Positions 1 through 6,450 of a stretch of 26,210 nt of DNA are shown here, one piece after another. This stretch comes from an uncultured Lachnospiraceae bacterium. GTDB taxonomy: Bacteria; Bacillota; Clostridia; Lachnospirales; Lachnospiraceae. The notes under the pieces are model-generated. The model was given only the letters and a program-made list of their open reading frames with translations. It ran no database searches and was not told the DNA's origin. The stretch is taken from the NCBI GenBank assembly GCA_910579225.1, contig CAJTTI010000037.1, forward strand, positions 1-26,210, read 5' to 3'. The translations under genes and the position numbers were made by a program. Every line of letters starts with the position of its first letter. Position 1 is the first letter of the stretch.

Positions 1-55
1 GTAGAGCACTCGGCTGTTAACCGAGTTGTTGTAGGTTCGAGCCCTACTCGGGGAG
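1..55 (+). tRNA. tRNA-Asn(GTT), 5' end cut by window
   Basis: Anticodon arm is CTCGG / CTGTTAA / CCGAG at 9-25, with anticodon GTT at 16-18. The T-arm GTAGG-TTCGAGC-CCTAC covers 31-47. The acceptor 3' strand TCGGGGA (48-54) is followed by G at 55, the usual discriminator for tRNA-Asn. No CCA is encoded. The acceptor 5' strand and part of the D-arm lie outside the window. It heads a small tRNA cluster with the two Cys copies downstream. Confidence 0.93.
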
Positions 56-71
56 CTTTTAGCATATATAC

Positions 72-129
72 GGCGCAGTAGCCAAGCGGTAAGGCGTGGG
101 TCTGCAACTCCTTGCTCACCGCCTTCCAA
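72..129 (+). pseudogene. Decayed tRNA-Cys(GCA) copy
   Basis: The first half matches the intact tRNA-Cys at 150 almost base for base: GGCGCAGTAGCCAAG, D-loop, GGTAAGGC, and anticodon loop CTGCAAC with GCA. The anticodon stem is damaged (TGGGT against TCCTT). Similarity fades in the T-arm, where CACCG is followed by CCTTCC instead of GTTCAAATCC, and no acceptor 3' strand CTGCGCC follows. It therefore cannot fold as a tRNA. It is either an old duplicate or a copy disrupted at the T-arm, which is where tRNA-targeting integrases commonly exchange strands. Confidence 0.75.
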
Positions 130-149
130 AAGTTAAAAAAATTAAATAT

Positions 150-221
150 GGCGCAGTAGCCAAGTGGTAAGGCACCGGTCTGCAACACCGTTATTCACCG
201 GTTCAAATCCGGTCTGCGCCT
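150..221 (+). tRNA. tRNA-Cys(GCA)
   Basis: A full cloverleaf can be drawn. Acceptor GGCGCAG (150-156) pairs with CTGCGCC (214-220). The anticodon loop CTGCAAC carries GCA. The T-arm is ACCGG-TTCAAAT-CCGGT. The discriminator is T at 221, as expected for tRNA-Cys. CCA is not encoded. Its 3' end faces the integrase gene, the usual arrangement when a tRNA gene is an integration target. Confidence 0.95.
200..221 (+). other. Probable element attachment site (tRNA-Cys 3' end)
   Basis: The T-arm and acceptor 3' strand of an intact tRNA lie about 220 bp from a tyrosine integrase gene that ends toward it, with candidate arm repeats between. This is the standard geometry of a tRNA-targeting element end. 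The core limits are not determinable here because the other end, which should repeat this stretch, is not in the window. This is inference from position. Confidence 0.5.
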
Positions 222-230
222 CTTCGGAGA

Positions 231-261
231 CCTCGAAAAATATTGATTTTTCGGGGTTTTT
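231..261 (+). terminator. Intrinsic terminator of the tRNA cluster
   Basis: Stem CCTCGAAAAA (231-240) pairs with TTTTTCGGGG (247-256, with a G-T pair) around a six-base loop, followed by five T at 257-261. It sits ten bases after tRNA-Cys. Confidence 0.75.
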
Positions 262-353
262 CCTTTGTCCTGATTTTTGACATGACACTTTTACACCCTT
301 GCCTCTGGTCAGTTCTTTCCTTATTTTCATTAAATTTTCAAAATTTTGATGCT

Positions 354-373
354 CCGTTTAAAACCGTTTAAAA
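354..373. repeat. Perfect 10-bp tandem repeat CCGTTTAAAA x2
   Basis: CCGTTTAAAA occurs at 354-363 and again immediately at 364-373. It lies between the tRNA terminator and the 11-bp repeats, inside the presumed recombination region. It could be a binding site for an accessory protein such as the excisionase or a host factor; the sequence alone does not decide. Confidence 0.6.
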
Positions 374-389
374 TCGAATAAAATTGGTT

Positions 390-422
390 CATAAGGTGGT
401 CATAAAGTGGTTATAAGGTGGT
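390..422. repeat. Three tandem 11-bp repeats, candidate integrase arm-type sites
   Basis: Units CATAAGGTGGT (390-400), CATAAAGTGGT (401-411) and TATAAGGTGGT (412-422) follow one another with no gap. A weaker similar unit (TAAAATTGGTT) occupies 379-389. They lie 16 bp from the integrase stop codon and about 170 bp from the tRNA 3' end. Tn916-family integrases bind clustered direct-repeat arm sites near the element ends through their N-terminal domain, and this integrase has such a domain. The repeat is seen; the role is inferred. Confidence 0.7.
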
Positions 423-437
423 CGCCAAATGTAAAAC

Positions 438-1640
438 CTAATCATTTAACATGTCTACCAGATTATGTTTCCCGTCTTCATCTGTATGTAGATAAGTCTT
501 TACGACGACCTTATAATCATCCCCTAACAGCTCTGCGACAGCTTTGATTTCCTGGTGACTTGAGGTTTTACTCAGAAGCCGTGTCGCAAAAGTATGGCGC
601 ATGGCATGAGTGCCATAATGCTTTTCGCCAATCCTTTTCAAAATGCGATCAAGGGAAAGCTGGATATTCCTCTTGGTAGGGATATTCCCTGTTTTCGTAC
701 TTATGATAAAATCGCTTCGGATTTTGTTCGGCTCATAAGTATTGAGCATGAGCTCCAGACACATTTCAGCTTCCCGATTTAGCGGAACTATGCGGTTGCT
801 GCGGGGATACTTGGGTGGTGTTATCATTTGTGTGGATCTGGTTTGTGCATTTTCTTCCCTGTTTTTGACGATACTTACAGTTTCGGAGATATGGACCCTT
901 TTCCGCCCGTCTTCGCCTGCCAGGATTCCGTTTTTTGAGAGAGCAAGCAGTTCGCCTTCCCTGAGTCCTGTATTCAGGGCGAAAACCAGCGCTGGCCCAT
1001 AACGGTATGCGAGAGTGCCGTCAGGATTATATCCCAGAGCGACTTCCTTAAACCGTTCAAGACATTCTAACGGAAGTATCTGTATCTCCTTGGTTTTTTT
1101 GCCTACAGCAGTTTCGTCAGGAAGTTCCACTGTAGCAAAAGGATTATAGGATTCAGGAAAATCTTTTTCTTCTTTTCCATGTTTGATCATGGAATGTAAG
1201 AAAAGATAAACCTTATTGATTGTTGAGAGGCTATAATTCGGCTGCAGTTCATCCAGCAGATTTTGAATATCCCTGGATTTCAAATTGCACATCAGTACCT
1301 GCGCAATCGGATGCTTTTCAATATGGCACTCAAAAGTCCGTTCAATCCGATCATAGGTAGTCTGTTTCAGCTTTTTACGCAGGACCTGCTGACTTTTGTA
1401 AAAAAGAAATTTTTTAGAATATTCAGCAACGGTCAGTTTTGTGTTTACGGCTTCTCCGGACAGAACCATAAATCTGTATTCATCCAGTTTAGCTTTGGCC
1501 TCTGCCTTTGTCTTACCTGAAAATTCTTTCGTTGTCACTCCTTTCTTTGTGTAGCGTGCGATCCATTTCCCTTTGCTGTTTTTAAAAATTGTGCCGTCTC
1601 CTTTACTTCGACGGCTTTTTGTGGTGGTCTGATTCGACAT
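438..1640 (-). CDS. int: Tyrosine site-specific integrase (Tn916-type)
   Basis: This 400-residue protein should integrate and excise the element at tRNA-Cys. The N-terminus (about 12-60, with KGDGTIFK and KGKWIARY) resembles the arm-binding domain of Tn916-type integrases. Residues 68-170 form a SAM-like core-binding domain. The catalytic domain follows, with Arg227 in GLREGE, probable Lys277, His345 and Arg348 in HAMRHTF, and nucleophile Tyr383 in VKTYLHT. The box usually reading LGH reads LLGDD here, so the second conserved His/Trp is Asp374. The ATG at 1640 has a good ribosome site (AAAGGAG) and its own promoter upstream. The length fits the family. The gene ends toward the tRNA with the arm-like repeats just beyond it. 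Activity is likely but not certain given Asp374. Confidence 0.95.
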   Translation of the reverse strand: MSNQTTTKSRRSKGDGTIFKNSKGKWIARYTKKGVTTKEFSGKTKAEAKAKLDEYRFMVLSGEAVNTKLTVAEYSKKFLFYKSQQVLRKKLKQTTYDRIERTFECHIEKHPIAQVLMCNLKSRDIQNLLDELQPNYSLSTINKVYLFLHSMIKHGKEEKDFPESYNPFATVELPDETAVGKKTKEIQILPLECLERFKEVALGYNPDGTLAYRYGPALVFALNTGLREGELLALSKNGILAGEDGRKRVHISETVSIVKNREENAQTRSTQMITPPKYPRSNRIVPLNREAEMCLELMLNTYEPNKIRSDFIISTKTGNIPTKRNIQLSLDRILKRIGEKHYGTHAMRHTFATRLLSKTSSHQEIKAVAELLGDDYKVVVKTYLHTDEDGKHNLVDMLND

Positions 1641-1706
1641 AGACTTTGCTCCTTTCTACGAAAAGAACTATTTCTATTGCGAAAAAGCCAGTGTTATCGC
1701 ATCCTC

Positions 1707-1735
1707 ATTATATTATAGAAATGCATAGGTGACAA
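1707..1735 (-). promoter_or_regulatory. Probable integrase promoter
   Basis: Read on the minus strand: TTGTCA (1735-1730), a 17-base spacer, then TATAAT (1712-1707), a near-consensus sigma-A promoter. It lies in the gap between the excisionase-like gene and int, so int can be transcribed without the upstream gene. About 60 nt of leader remain before the start codon. Confidence 0.75.
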
Positions 1736-1748
1736 CGAAATTCTGACT

Positions 1749-1967
1749 TTAGAAGAATAGTTCTTTTCCCACGTTATCTGATAAAAACTCCTGTATTGCT
1801 GTTTTGGAAGTAAAATAGTCCCGTCCGATTTTGGTTACAGGTAACAATCTGCTCTGCAGCATTTCTCTGGTTTTTGTTTTTCCAACTCCAAGCATAGAGG
1901 AAATTTCTTCTACGGAGTATTTGCGGAAATCCCCATAACTGTCTAATTCTTTCTTTTTCGTATCCAT
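1749..1967 (-). CDS. Small HTH protein, probable excisionase
   Basis: This is a 72-residue basic protein with a winged-helix/MerR-like DNA-binding pattern: YSVEEISSMLGVGKTKTREML (written with its gaps as YSVEEISSML at 18-27, then GVGKTKTREML), followed by LLPVTKIGRDYFTSKTAIQEFL. This is the layout of helix-turn-helix excisionase-type proteins that bend attachment-site DNA. The chosen ATG at 1967 is preceded by TGAGG at suitable spacing; an upstream in-frame extension to 2132 has no ribosome site and unlikely composition. It lies about 110 bp upstream of int on the same strand, where directionality factors usually sit. It could alternatively regulate int transcription. Confidence 0.75.
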   Translation of the reverse strand: MDTKKKELDSYGDFRKYSVEEISSMLGVGKTKTREMLQSRLLPVTKIGRDYFTSKTAIQEFLSDNVGKELFF

Positions 1968-2083
1968 AATAAAAACCTCATTTGATAAAAAGTATACGAG
2001 TATCATTACACATACCTTCCACCACCGTTTCCTGCGCCCTTCCTGGCCGCGTTGACTGGCTGCACTGTGTGCGATTTCATCCG

Positions 2084-2114
2084 GGCCGGGCATACCCTGT
2101 GCAGGAACCCGGCC
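2084..2114. repeat. GC-rich hairpin in the gap upstream of xis
   Basis: GGCCGGG (2084-2090) is perfectly complementary to CCCGGCC (2108-2114), with an inner CCTG-TG-CAGG pair inside the loop. A ten-base palindrome CATCCGGATG lies further on at 2173-2182. The stretch 1968-2277 has no ORF with a credible ribosome site on either strand. It may hold control sites for the divergently read integration genes; no known motif was recognised. Confidence 0.5.
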
Positions 2115-2277
2115 ATCAGAACCCATATACATGATGGCGTATGCTCTTCAGTTTTCAAGGAGCGGGAAACCTCATCCGGATGTCCGGAGAAGGTTTTATA
2201 CAGAAATATCCCATGAGTTGGAAAATACTTGAAAAAAATTTTGGTAAGGACAAAATAATAGATATAGTATAATAAAG

Positions 2278-2307
2278 TTGACATGATACAAGATATTGTG
2301 CTAAGAT
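2278..2307 (+). promoter_or_regulatory. Promoter for the leader/DNA-processing operon
   Basis: TTGACA (2278-2283), an 18-base spacer and TAAGAT (2302-2307) make a good sigma-A promoter reading toward the operon that starts at 2737. The DNA around it is AT-rich. Transcription from about 2314 would give a leader of roughly 420 nt. Confidence 0.65.
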
Positions 2308-2313
2308 AAATTC

Positions 2314-2634
2314 GTAATTGATTTTTGTGCGAGACCTGTTATGGGGAACGGGGAGAGGCAGGACATAACCGATATGTCTGCCGGCTTTTCGTAAACCGCA
2401 GGTTCCGGTGCTGCCCTGTGAGGCAGAAACCGGGATGCATACGCTGTTTATGATTGTATTTTGTGTCAGGAGCTGTCCGGGCATCAGGAAGAACAGAGGA
2501 TTTTTCCGATGCGGCATGGCAGTCTTTTGGCACTTTTTTGTTTTCCGACAGAGATGCCGGAGACAGGAAATTGATTTGTGGGAGAGCCACACGCAGTAAG
2601 GAATGGAAGCCTGTATGGAACCATTCCTTTTTTT
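2314..2634 (+). ncRNA. Structured leader or small RNA ending in a terminator
   Basis: Between the promoter at 2278 and the terminator at 2598 several hairpins can be drawn. GGCAGGACATA (2357-2367) pairs with TATGTCTGCC (2373-2382, one bulged G). CCGGTGCTGCC pairs with GGCAGAAACCGG around 2406-2436. GCATCAGGAA (2481-2490) pairs with TTCCGATGC (2504-2512, one bulged A). ORFs crossing this region lack ribosome sites and family resemblance. The arrangement fits either an attenuated 5' leader for the genes from 2737 or a free-standing RNA of about 320 nt. No known riboswitch class was recognised. Confidence 0.45.
2598..2634 (+). terminator. Strong intrinsic terminator upstream of the 2737 operon
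   Basis: AAGGAATGG (2598-2606) pairs perfectly with CCATTCCTT (2621-2629) around a 14-base loop, and the T-run extends through 2634. It lies about 100 nt before the first gene of the operon and about 290 nt after the nearest promoter, so it would stop leader transcription unless antitermination occurs. Confidence 0.85.
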
Positions 2635-2736
2635 GTGCCGTAAACATACCAGAAATGCCCGGATGGGCTTTGCCCGCATAAGCGGCTGGATAAAAATCAT
2701 CCGTGAAACGGAGAGAAAAGAAAGGTGGAAAGAAAC

Positions 2737-3888
2737 ATGAGTGGAACAAAGGTCTTTGAAGACAGCTATTGCGGCGTCTTCACAAAGCAGGATGAATTTC
2801 TGAAGTGCCTTGAGAGCATCGGAAGGAATTCCTTCTGGGAACGGAAGAAATCCAAAAACCTGCGTCTGGTGCCCATCACTGATGACAGCAGGGTAGCAGA
2901 GGAGCTTCGGGAGAAGTATGCCGAGGAAGGACTGGATGAGGGAATCATCACAGACACCATTCTGAATACAGGGCTTCTCCTGAAAGTAAGGAACCAGTAT
3001 TATCCGGTGAGGTGCTGTGCGATTAAAAGCATCCTTGACCGGGCAGGCATTTCCGGGGCCGGGCTTCGCAGGGTGGAAAAAAACGTCTATGCGCGTATCC
3101 TGAACGACTGCCTGAAGGTGGCGAAGGGAGAAGCGCTCCTGCGCATTTCGGAAGGAAAGGTGAGCGCCGTACTGGGCGGAGACTGCCATGACTATGCAGT
3201 GCTGAACATGGAGCAGATCTTCATGCATTCCGTGGAATATTTTAATACGGAATTTAAGGGCTGCACCTGGCTGGGAGGATTTTATGAGCATGATATGGCA
3301 TCTGCCTTATGGGAGCTGTCCGGGGAGGATAAGCTTCTGGAGGCGTACCAGGAGGAACTGCGCCTGCATGGGAAGGAACCGGAGGAAATGAAGCCCGCAG
3401 TGCGGATCACGACCTCGGATACCGGATCAGGCGGGGCGAACATCTATCCCATGCTCATCTCCGGAAACGGGAACACAACCATCAACCTGGGGAGCCCGCT
3501 GCGGCTCAGCCACAGGAACGGAACGCGCATCAGCGACTTTGACGAACAGCTGGAGATGCTTTATGGAAAGTACCAGCTGGCGGCCGGGAACCTGGTAAAG
3601 CTGCTTTCGACGGAAATCTTCAATCCGGTCAACTGCATGAAAGGCGTTATGGACAGACTGGGGATTGCAAGGAAATACGAGGCGGAGGCTGTAGAGCTGT
3701 TCAGGGCCCAGTACGGGGAAGATCCCTGCACGGCCCATGAGATTTATTTCGGCATCTCCGAGGTGTTGTACATGCTGGCCTGTGAAGGAGAGGAAGGAAG
3801 CAGGATTGCCAGGATGGAGGAGAACATAGCAAGGGCTTTATCCATCCACTGGACAGACTATGACATTCCGGGGGAATACAAATGGTGA
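2737..3888 (+). CDS. Unrecognised 383-residue element protein
   Basis: This is the first gene of the DNA-processing operon. The ATG at 2737 was chosen because AAAGGTGG ends eight bases before it; a GTG four codons upstream falls within that site. The protein is soluble with no signal peptide or membrane segment. The middle part (GLLLKVRNQYYPVRCCAIKS, then ILNDCL, LLRISEGKVSAVLGGD, YAVLNMEQIF, about residues 85-165) loosely recalls the order of motifs in DUF932-type plasmid/phage proteins, but this is pattern memory only. It overlaps the next gene by seven bases and lies two genes ahead of a YqaJ exonuclease, so a role in DNA recombination or replication is plausible. No function is assigned. 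Confidence 0.85.
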   Translation: MSGTKVFEDSYCGVFTKQDEFLKCLESIGRNSFWERKKSKNLRLVPITDDSRVAEELREKYAEEGLDEGIITDTILNTGLLLKVRNQYYPVRCCAIKSILDRAGISGAGLRRVEKNVYARILNDCLKVAKGEALLRISEGKVSAVLGGDCHDYAVLNMEQIFMHSVEYFNTEFKGCTWLGGFYEHDMASALWELSGEDKLLEAYQEELRLHGKEPEEMKPAVRITTSDTGSGGANIYPMLISGNGNTTINLGSPLRLSHRNGTRISDFDEQLEMLYGKYQLAAGNLVKLLSTEIFNPVNCMKGVMDRLGIARKYEAEAVELFRAQYGEDPCTAHEIYFGISEVLYMLACEGEEGSRIARMEENIARALSIHWTDYDIPGEYKW

Positions 3889-4307
3889 GAGAGACAGTGG
3901 AGATTACAGGAGAGGTTATCCAGGATGAAGAAGCCGGGGTCCCGGTGCGCTACTACCATCTGGAACGGGGTAAGTTTGACTGCGTGCAGAGCTGTCAGGG
4001 AGACCTGGTCGTCATCTGTAATGCACTGGCAGACTATGCCGGGCTCCTGTCCGAATACCTGGAGGAGGAAGGCGGGCAGATGGATGCCTGCGGACGGATC
4101 CAGTATGAGCTGCATATCGAACGCTGTTTGAAGATCCAGAAGCTCATATCGGAGCAGATCGGGTATGACCGGGAAGCAGCGATTGAAAAATGCAGGAAGA
4201 AAAACCACAGGAAAGAGGAAGATGTGGGGGAGGATGCCGTGGTCCTGGCAGCCAGGCGGAAGCGCAATGCTGCTAAGAAAGCGGCACAGGAACAGAATAA
4301 CAGTTAA
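3882..4307 (+). CDS. Unrecognised 141-residue protein
   Basis: The start ATG overlaps the end of the upstream gene by seven bases, indicating translational coupling. The N-terminal half (VEITGEVIQDEEAGVPVRYYHLERGKF, in two strands) looks like a small beta domain. Residues 45-100 are helical and mildly acidic, with IQYELHIERCLKIQKLISEQIGYD. The C-terminus is highly charged, ending VVLAARRKRNAAKKAAQ. The basic tail could bind nucleic acid. No family was recognised. A terminator-like hairpin follows before the exonuclease gene, which may lower downstream expression. Confidence 0.8.
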   Translation: MVRETVEITGEVIQDEEAGVPVRYYHLERGKFDCVQSCQGDLVVICNALADYAGLLSEYLEEEGGQMDACGRIQYELHIERCLKIQKLISEQIGYDREAAIEKCRKKNHRKEEDVGEDAVVLAARRKRNAAKKAAQEQNNS

Positions 4308-4324
4308 ATACAGCAGGCAGGATG

Positions 4325-4350
4325 GAGAAGGAACAGCCCTTCTCTTTTTT
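4325..4350 (+). terminator. Intrinsic terminator or attenuator inside the operon
   Basis: GAGAAGG (4325-4331) pairs with CCTTCTC (4338-4344) around a six-base loop, followed directly by six T (4345-4350). It sits between the 141-residue gene and the YqaJ gene, 20 bases before the latter's start. Confidence 0.7.
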
Positions 4351-4370
4351 CTGCCGGGAAAGGAGCACTT

Positions 4371-5411
4371 ATGGGTTTGAACTTAAATTATGAGGCGGCG
4401 GTACTGGTAGATACGGAAAATTTAAGCCGGGAGGACTGGCTTTCCTGGCGCCGCAGAGGGATCGGCGGGAGTGACGCTGCCGCAGTCATGGGATTGTCGC
4501 CCTTCTGTACGAAGCGTGACCTGTACTATGACAAACGGGACATCCGGCCGGTCGTGGATGAGGAAGAGGGCAACTGGGTGGCAAAGGAAGTCGGCCACCG
4601 CCTGGAAGAGCTGGTAGCGGAGATCTTCGGCCGGAAGACCGGGTTTAAGGTTTACGCTGTCCGGAAGATGTTCCAGCATCCGCTCTATCCGTTCATGCTG
4701 GCAGATGTGGATTATCTCATTGAGTTTGCTGACGGGACAACAGGCATCCTGGAATGTAAGACCACCAACTATAACTGCCAGAACAAGTGGAGCAATGATT
4801 CCCTCCCTGTTAATTATGAATATCAGGTGCGGCACTACATGGCAGTCCTGAATCTGGACAGGGCAATGATTGCCTGCCTGTACGGGAACAACGAAACTGA
4901 GTTTTTCATCCGCTGTGTGGAGCGTGACCTTGACATTGAGGAGGACCTGATTGCAGAAGAGGAATATTTCTGGAAAGAGAACGTGGAAAAAGCCGTAGAG
5001 CCCCCTTATACGGAGAAACCGGACCTGGTACTGGAGAGCATCCGCAGGCACTGCGGCCCCGCTGAAAAGGATGCGGATCAGGTAAAGCTTGACCGGAAGC
5101 ATATCCTCAGCCTGGAAAGGTATCTTCAGCTGAAGGAGGAAAAGGCGCAGCATGAAGGGGAGGCCAAAAAGCTGGACGGCCTGATGAAGGAAGCCTTTGC
5201 GGGGATCGTGGAGGAGATGGGGGTAAGCTGTTCAGGCGTCTTAAAGGACGGGCCGGTAGAATACCTTGTCTCCTATAACCCGGTTTACCGCACAGGCATA
5301 GACAAAAAGGGACTGGAGCGCTTAAAGGTGCAGTACCCGGATATCTATGATGACTATGTAAATACGACGGAGAGCAGGCGCTTTTCCGTAAAGAAGAAAG
5401 GAGCAGCATGA
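4371..5411 (+). CDS. YqaJ-family recombination exonuclease
   Basis: This 346-residue protein belongs to the lambda-exonuclease/YqaJ branch of PD-(D/E)XK nucleases, which chew one strand of a DNA end so a partner annealing protein can act. Visible marks are GIGGSDAAAVMG (30-41), typical of YqaJ; Glu79/Glu80 in GHRLEELVAEIFG; Asp112 or Asp114 in MLADVDYLIE; and the ECK motif (128-130). The C-terminal region (about 240-290) is helical and charged. A ribosome site (AAAGGAG) precedes the ATG. The gene overlaps the next by four bases (ATGA). No RecT or Erf homologue was recognised beside it, unlike the usual phage pair, so the partner may be one of the two unknown upstream proteins. Confidence 0.92.
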   Translation: MGLNLNYEAAVLVDTENLSREDWLSWRRRGIGGSDAAAVMGLSPFCTKRDLYYDKRDIRPVVDEEEGNWVAKEVGHRLEELVAEIFGRKTGFKVYAVRKMFQHPLYPFMLADVDYLIEFADGTTGILECKTTNYNCQNKWSNDSLPVNYEYQVRHYMAVLNLDRAMIACLYGNNETEFFIRCVERDLDIEEDLIAEEEYFWKENVEKAVEPPYTEKPDLVLESIRRHCGPAEKDADQVKLDRKHILSLERYLQLKEEKAQHEGEAKKLDGLMKEAFAGIVEEMGVSCSGVLKDGPVEYLVSYNPVYRTGIDKKGLERLKVQYPDIYDDYVNTTESRRFSVKKKGAA

Positions 5412-5830
5412 TAAAGAAAAATGAACTGGTATATATCTGTTCCCCGCTGTCTGCGCCCACAGAACAGCAGATGCGGGAGAACATGAAGAAAGCATCCGAG
5501 TATGCAAAGCTTGTAGTCCGGCAGTTCCATTGCCGGGCCATTGCGCCCCACAGCTTCCTTCCGGCGTATCTGGATGACCGGATCCCGGAGGAAAGGGAAG
5601 CCTGCCTTGCATTCGGCATATCCGTGCTGAAGCTGTGCAGGGCGGTGATCGTCTGCGGGAACCGCATCAGCAGCGGGATGGAAGGAGAGATAAGGACAGC
5701 ACGGGAATGCAGTATCCCGGTATACAGTCTCTGGGAACGCCCGGACGGGATTGCCCTGGCAAGGACAGAGGAAAGGAGGAGGACAGATGAGATGCAGATT
5801 TGTGAGGAAAATATTCTGCAACAAAGATAA
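5408..5830 (+). CDS. Nucleoside 2-deoxyribosyltransferase-like protein (DUF4406/DUF7768 type)
   Basis: 140 residues. The N-terminal pattern VYICSPLSA (8-16) followed by a helix (QQMRENMKKASEYAKLVV), then IAPHSFLPAYLDD, and later ELKLC-like VLKLCRAVIVCGNRISSGMEGEI, matches the Rossmann-like fold of nucleoside 2-deoxyribosyltransferase-related proteins. The SxGMxxEI segment is the typical catalytic or ligand loop. Such genes are common on Bacillota phages and elements, where they may salvage or modify nucleotides; the substrate is unknown. The start overlaps the exonuclease stop (ATGA). The last 44 bases overlap the next gene in another frame. Confidence 0.75.
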   Translation: MIKKNELVYICSPLSAPTEQQMRENMKKASEYAKLVVRQFHCRAIAPHSFLPAYLDDRIPEEREACLAFGISVLKLCRAVIVCGNRISSGMEGEIRTARECSIPVYSLWERPDGIALARTEERRRTDEMQICEENILQQR

Positions 5831-6359
5831 CGGATACTGTGTCTTTGTATTCCATACGATGGAGGAGATCCCAAAGGAGGCAAAGGATCCGCATTATACG
5901 GGGACAGGCGCAGAGTTCACCGCAAAGGGGGACAGCCTGCCCGACACGGATGCGGTAGAAGCCGACCTGCAGGGAAGATGGATCAAGGGGAAATACGGGC
6001 TCCAGTTCCAGACAGACAGCTGGCAGGAGATCCGGCCCCAGACAAAGGAAGGGATACAGGCCTATCTGTCTTCCGGGATGGTAAAAGGGATCGGGCCGCA
6101 GACCGCAAAGCTGATCGTGGAGCGTTTCGGTACAAGGACCTTCGACATCATGGAGCAGTATCCGGACAGCCTTCTGGAGATCCGGGGGATCACGCAGAAA
6201 AAGCTGGATGCCATCATGGACTCCTATCAGGAAAGCCGGACAGTCCGTGACCTTGCGGCACATCTGGCGCCTTTTGATGTTACCCGACAACCTGCTCCGC
6301 GCAGCGGCAAAGTTCCTGCTGGATGCGGCACTGGGACAGGCAGGCTGAGGAGACAGTAA
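5787..6359 (+). pseudogene. Truncated RecD2-like helicase, N-terminal part only
   Basis: 190 residues from the ATG at 5787, which has AAAGGAGGAGG in front and overlaps the previous gene. Residues 1-75 resemble the RecD2/YrrC N-terminal OB-like region. LQGRWIKGKYGLQF, then SGMVKGIGPQTAKLIVERFG and LLEIRGITQKKLDAI form the tandem helix-hairpin-helix region (about 60-150). RecD2 proteins are about 740 residues with a helicase core after this point, which is absent. After LAAHLAPFDVT the frame runs into a low-quality tail. In another frame the same DNA reads DNLLRAAAKFLLDAALGQAG then stop, which looks like a real C-terminus. This suggests an internal deletion joined out of frame. A stand-alone HhH protein with residual function remains possible. 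Confidence 0.7.
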
Positions 6360-6408
6360 AAAAACAATGGACGGCACACGTTACGGGCTGTCCTTATGTT
6401 AAAGAGGA

Positions 6409-6434
6409 GCAGTCCGGTGTAAAAGCTGGACTGC
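6409..6434 (+). promoter_or_regulatory. Hairpin directly before the primase ribosome site
   Basis: GCAGTCC (6409-6415) pairs perfectly with GGACTGC (6428-6434) around a 12-base loop, ending three bases before the AAAGGAGG ribosome site of the next gene. There is no T-run, so it is not a terminator. It may shield the mRNA or tune translation. Confidence 0.5.
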
Positions 6435-6450
6435 AGAAAGGAGGAGAGGC

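Noticed and set aside
142..330. 62-codon minus-strand ORF reading QTGFEPVNNG
   Set aside because: It is the antisense of tRNA-Cys and its terminator; the peptide is the well-known artefact of translating a tRNA backwards.
438..1967. Tn916 itself
   Set aside because: The integrase and excisionase-like genes are Tn916-type in domain layout, but tRNA-Cys targeting, the following operon and the cargo differ, and no tet(M) or Tn916 orfs are present.
2408..2681. Two overlapping short plus-strand ORFs (63 and 75 codons)
   Set aside because: No ribosome sites, and they cross the hairpins and terminator of the leader. Treated as non-coding, though a very short leader peptide cannot be excluded.
2155..3291. 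378-codon minus-strand ORF
   Set aside because: It runs antisense through the leader and into the well-supported 2737 gene, has no ribosome site and has a cysteine/histidine-rich composition typical of a shadow frame.
4422..5153. 243-codon minus-strand ORF
   Set aside because: Antisense shadow of the YqaJ exonuclease, whose catalytic motifs are all on the plus strand.
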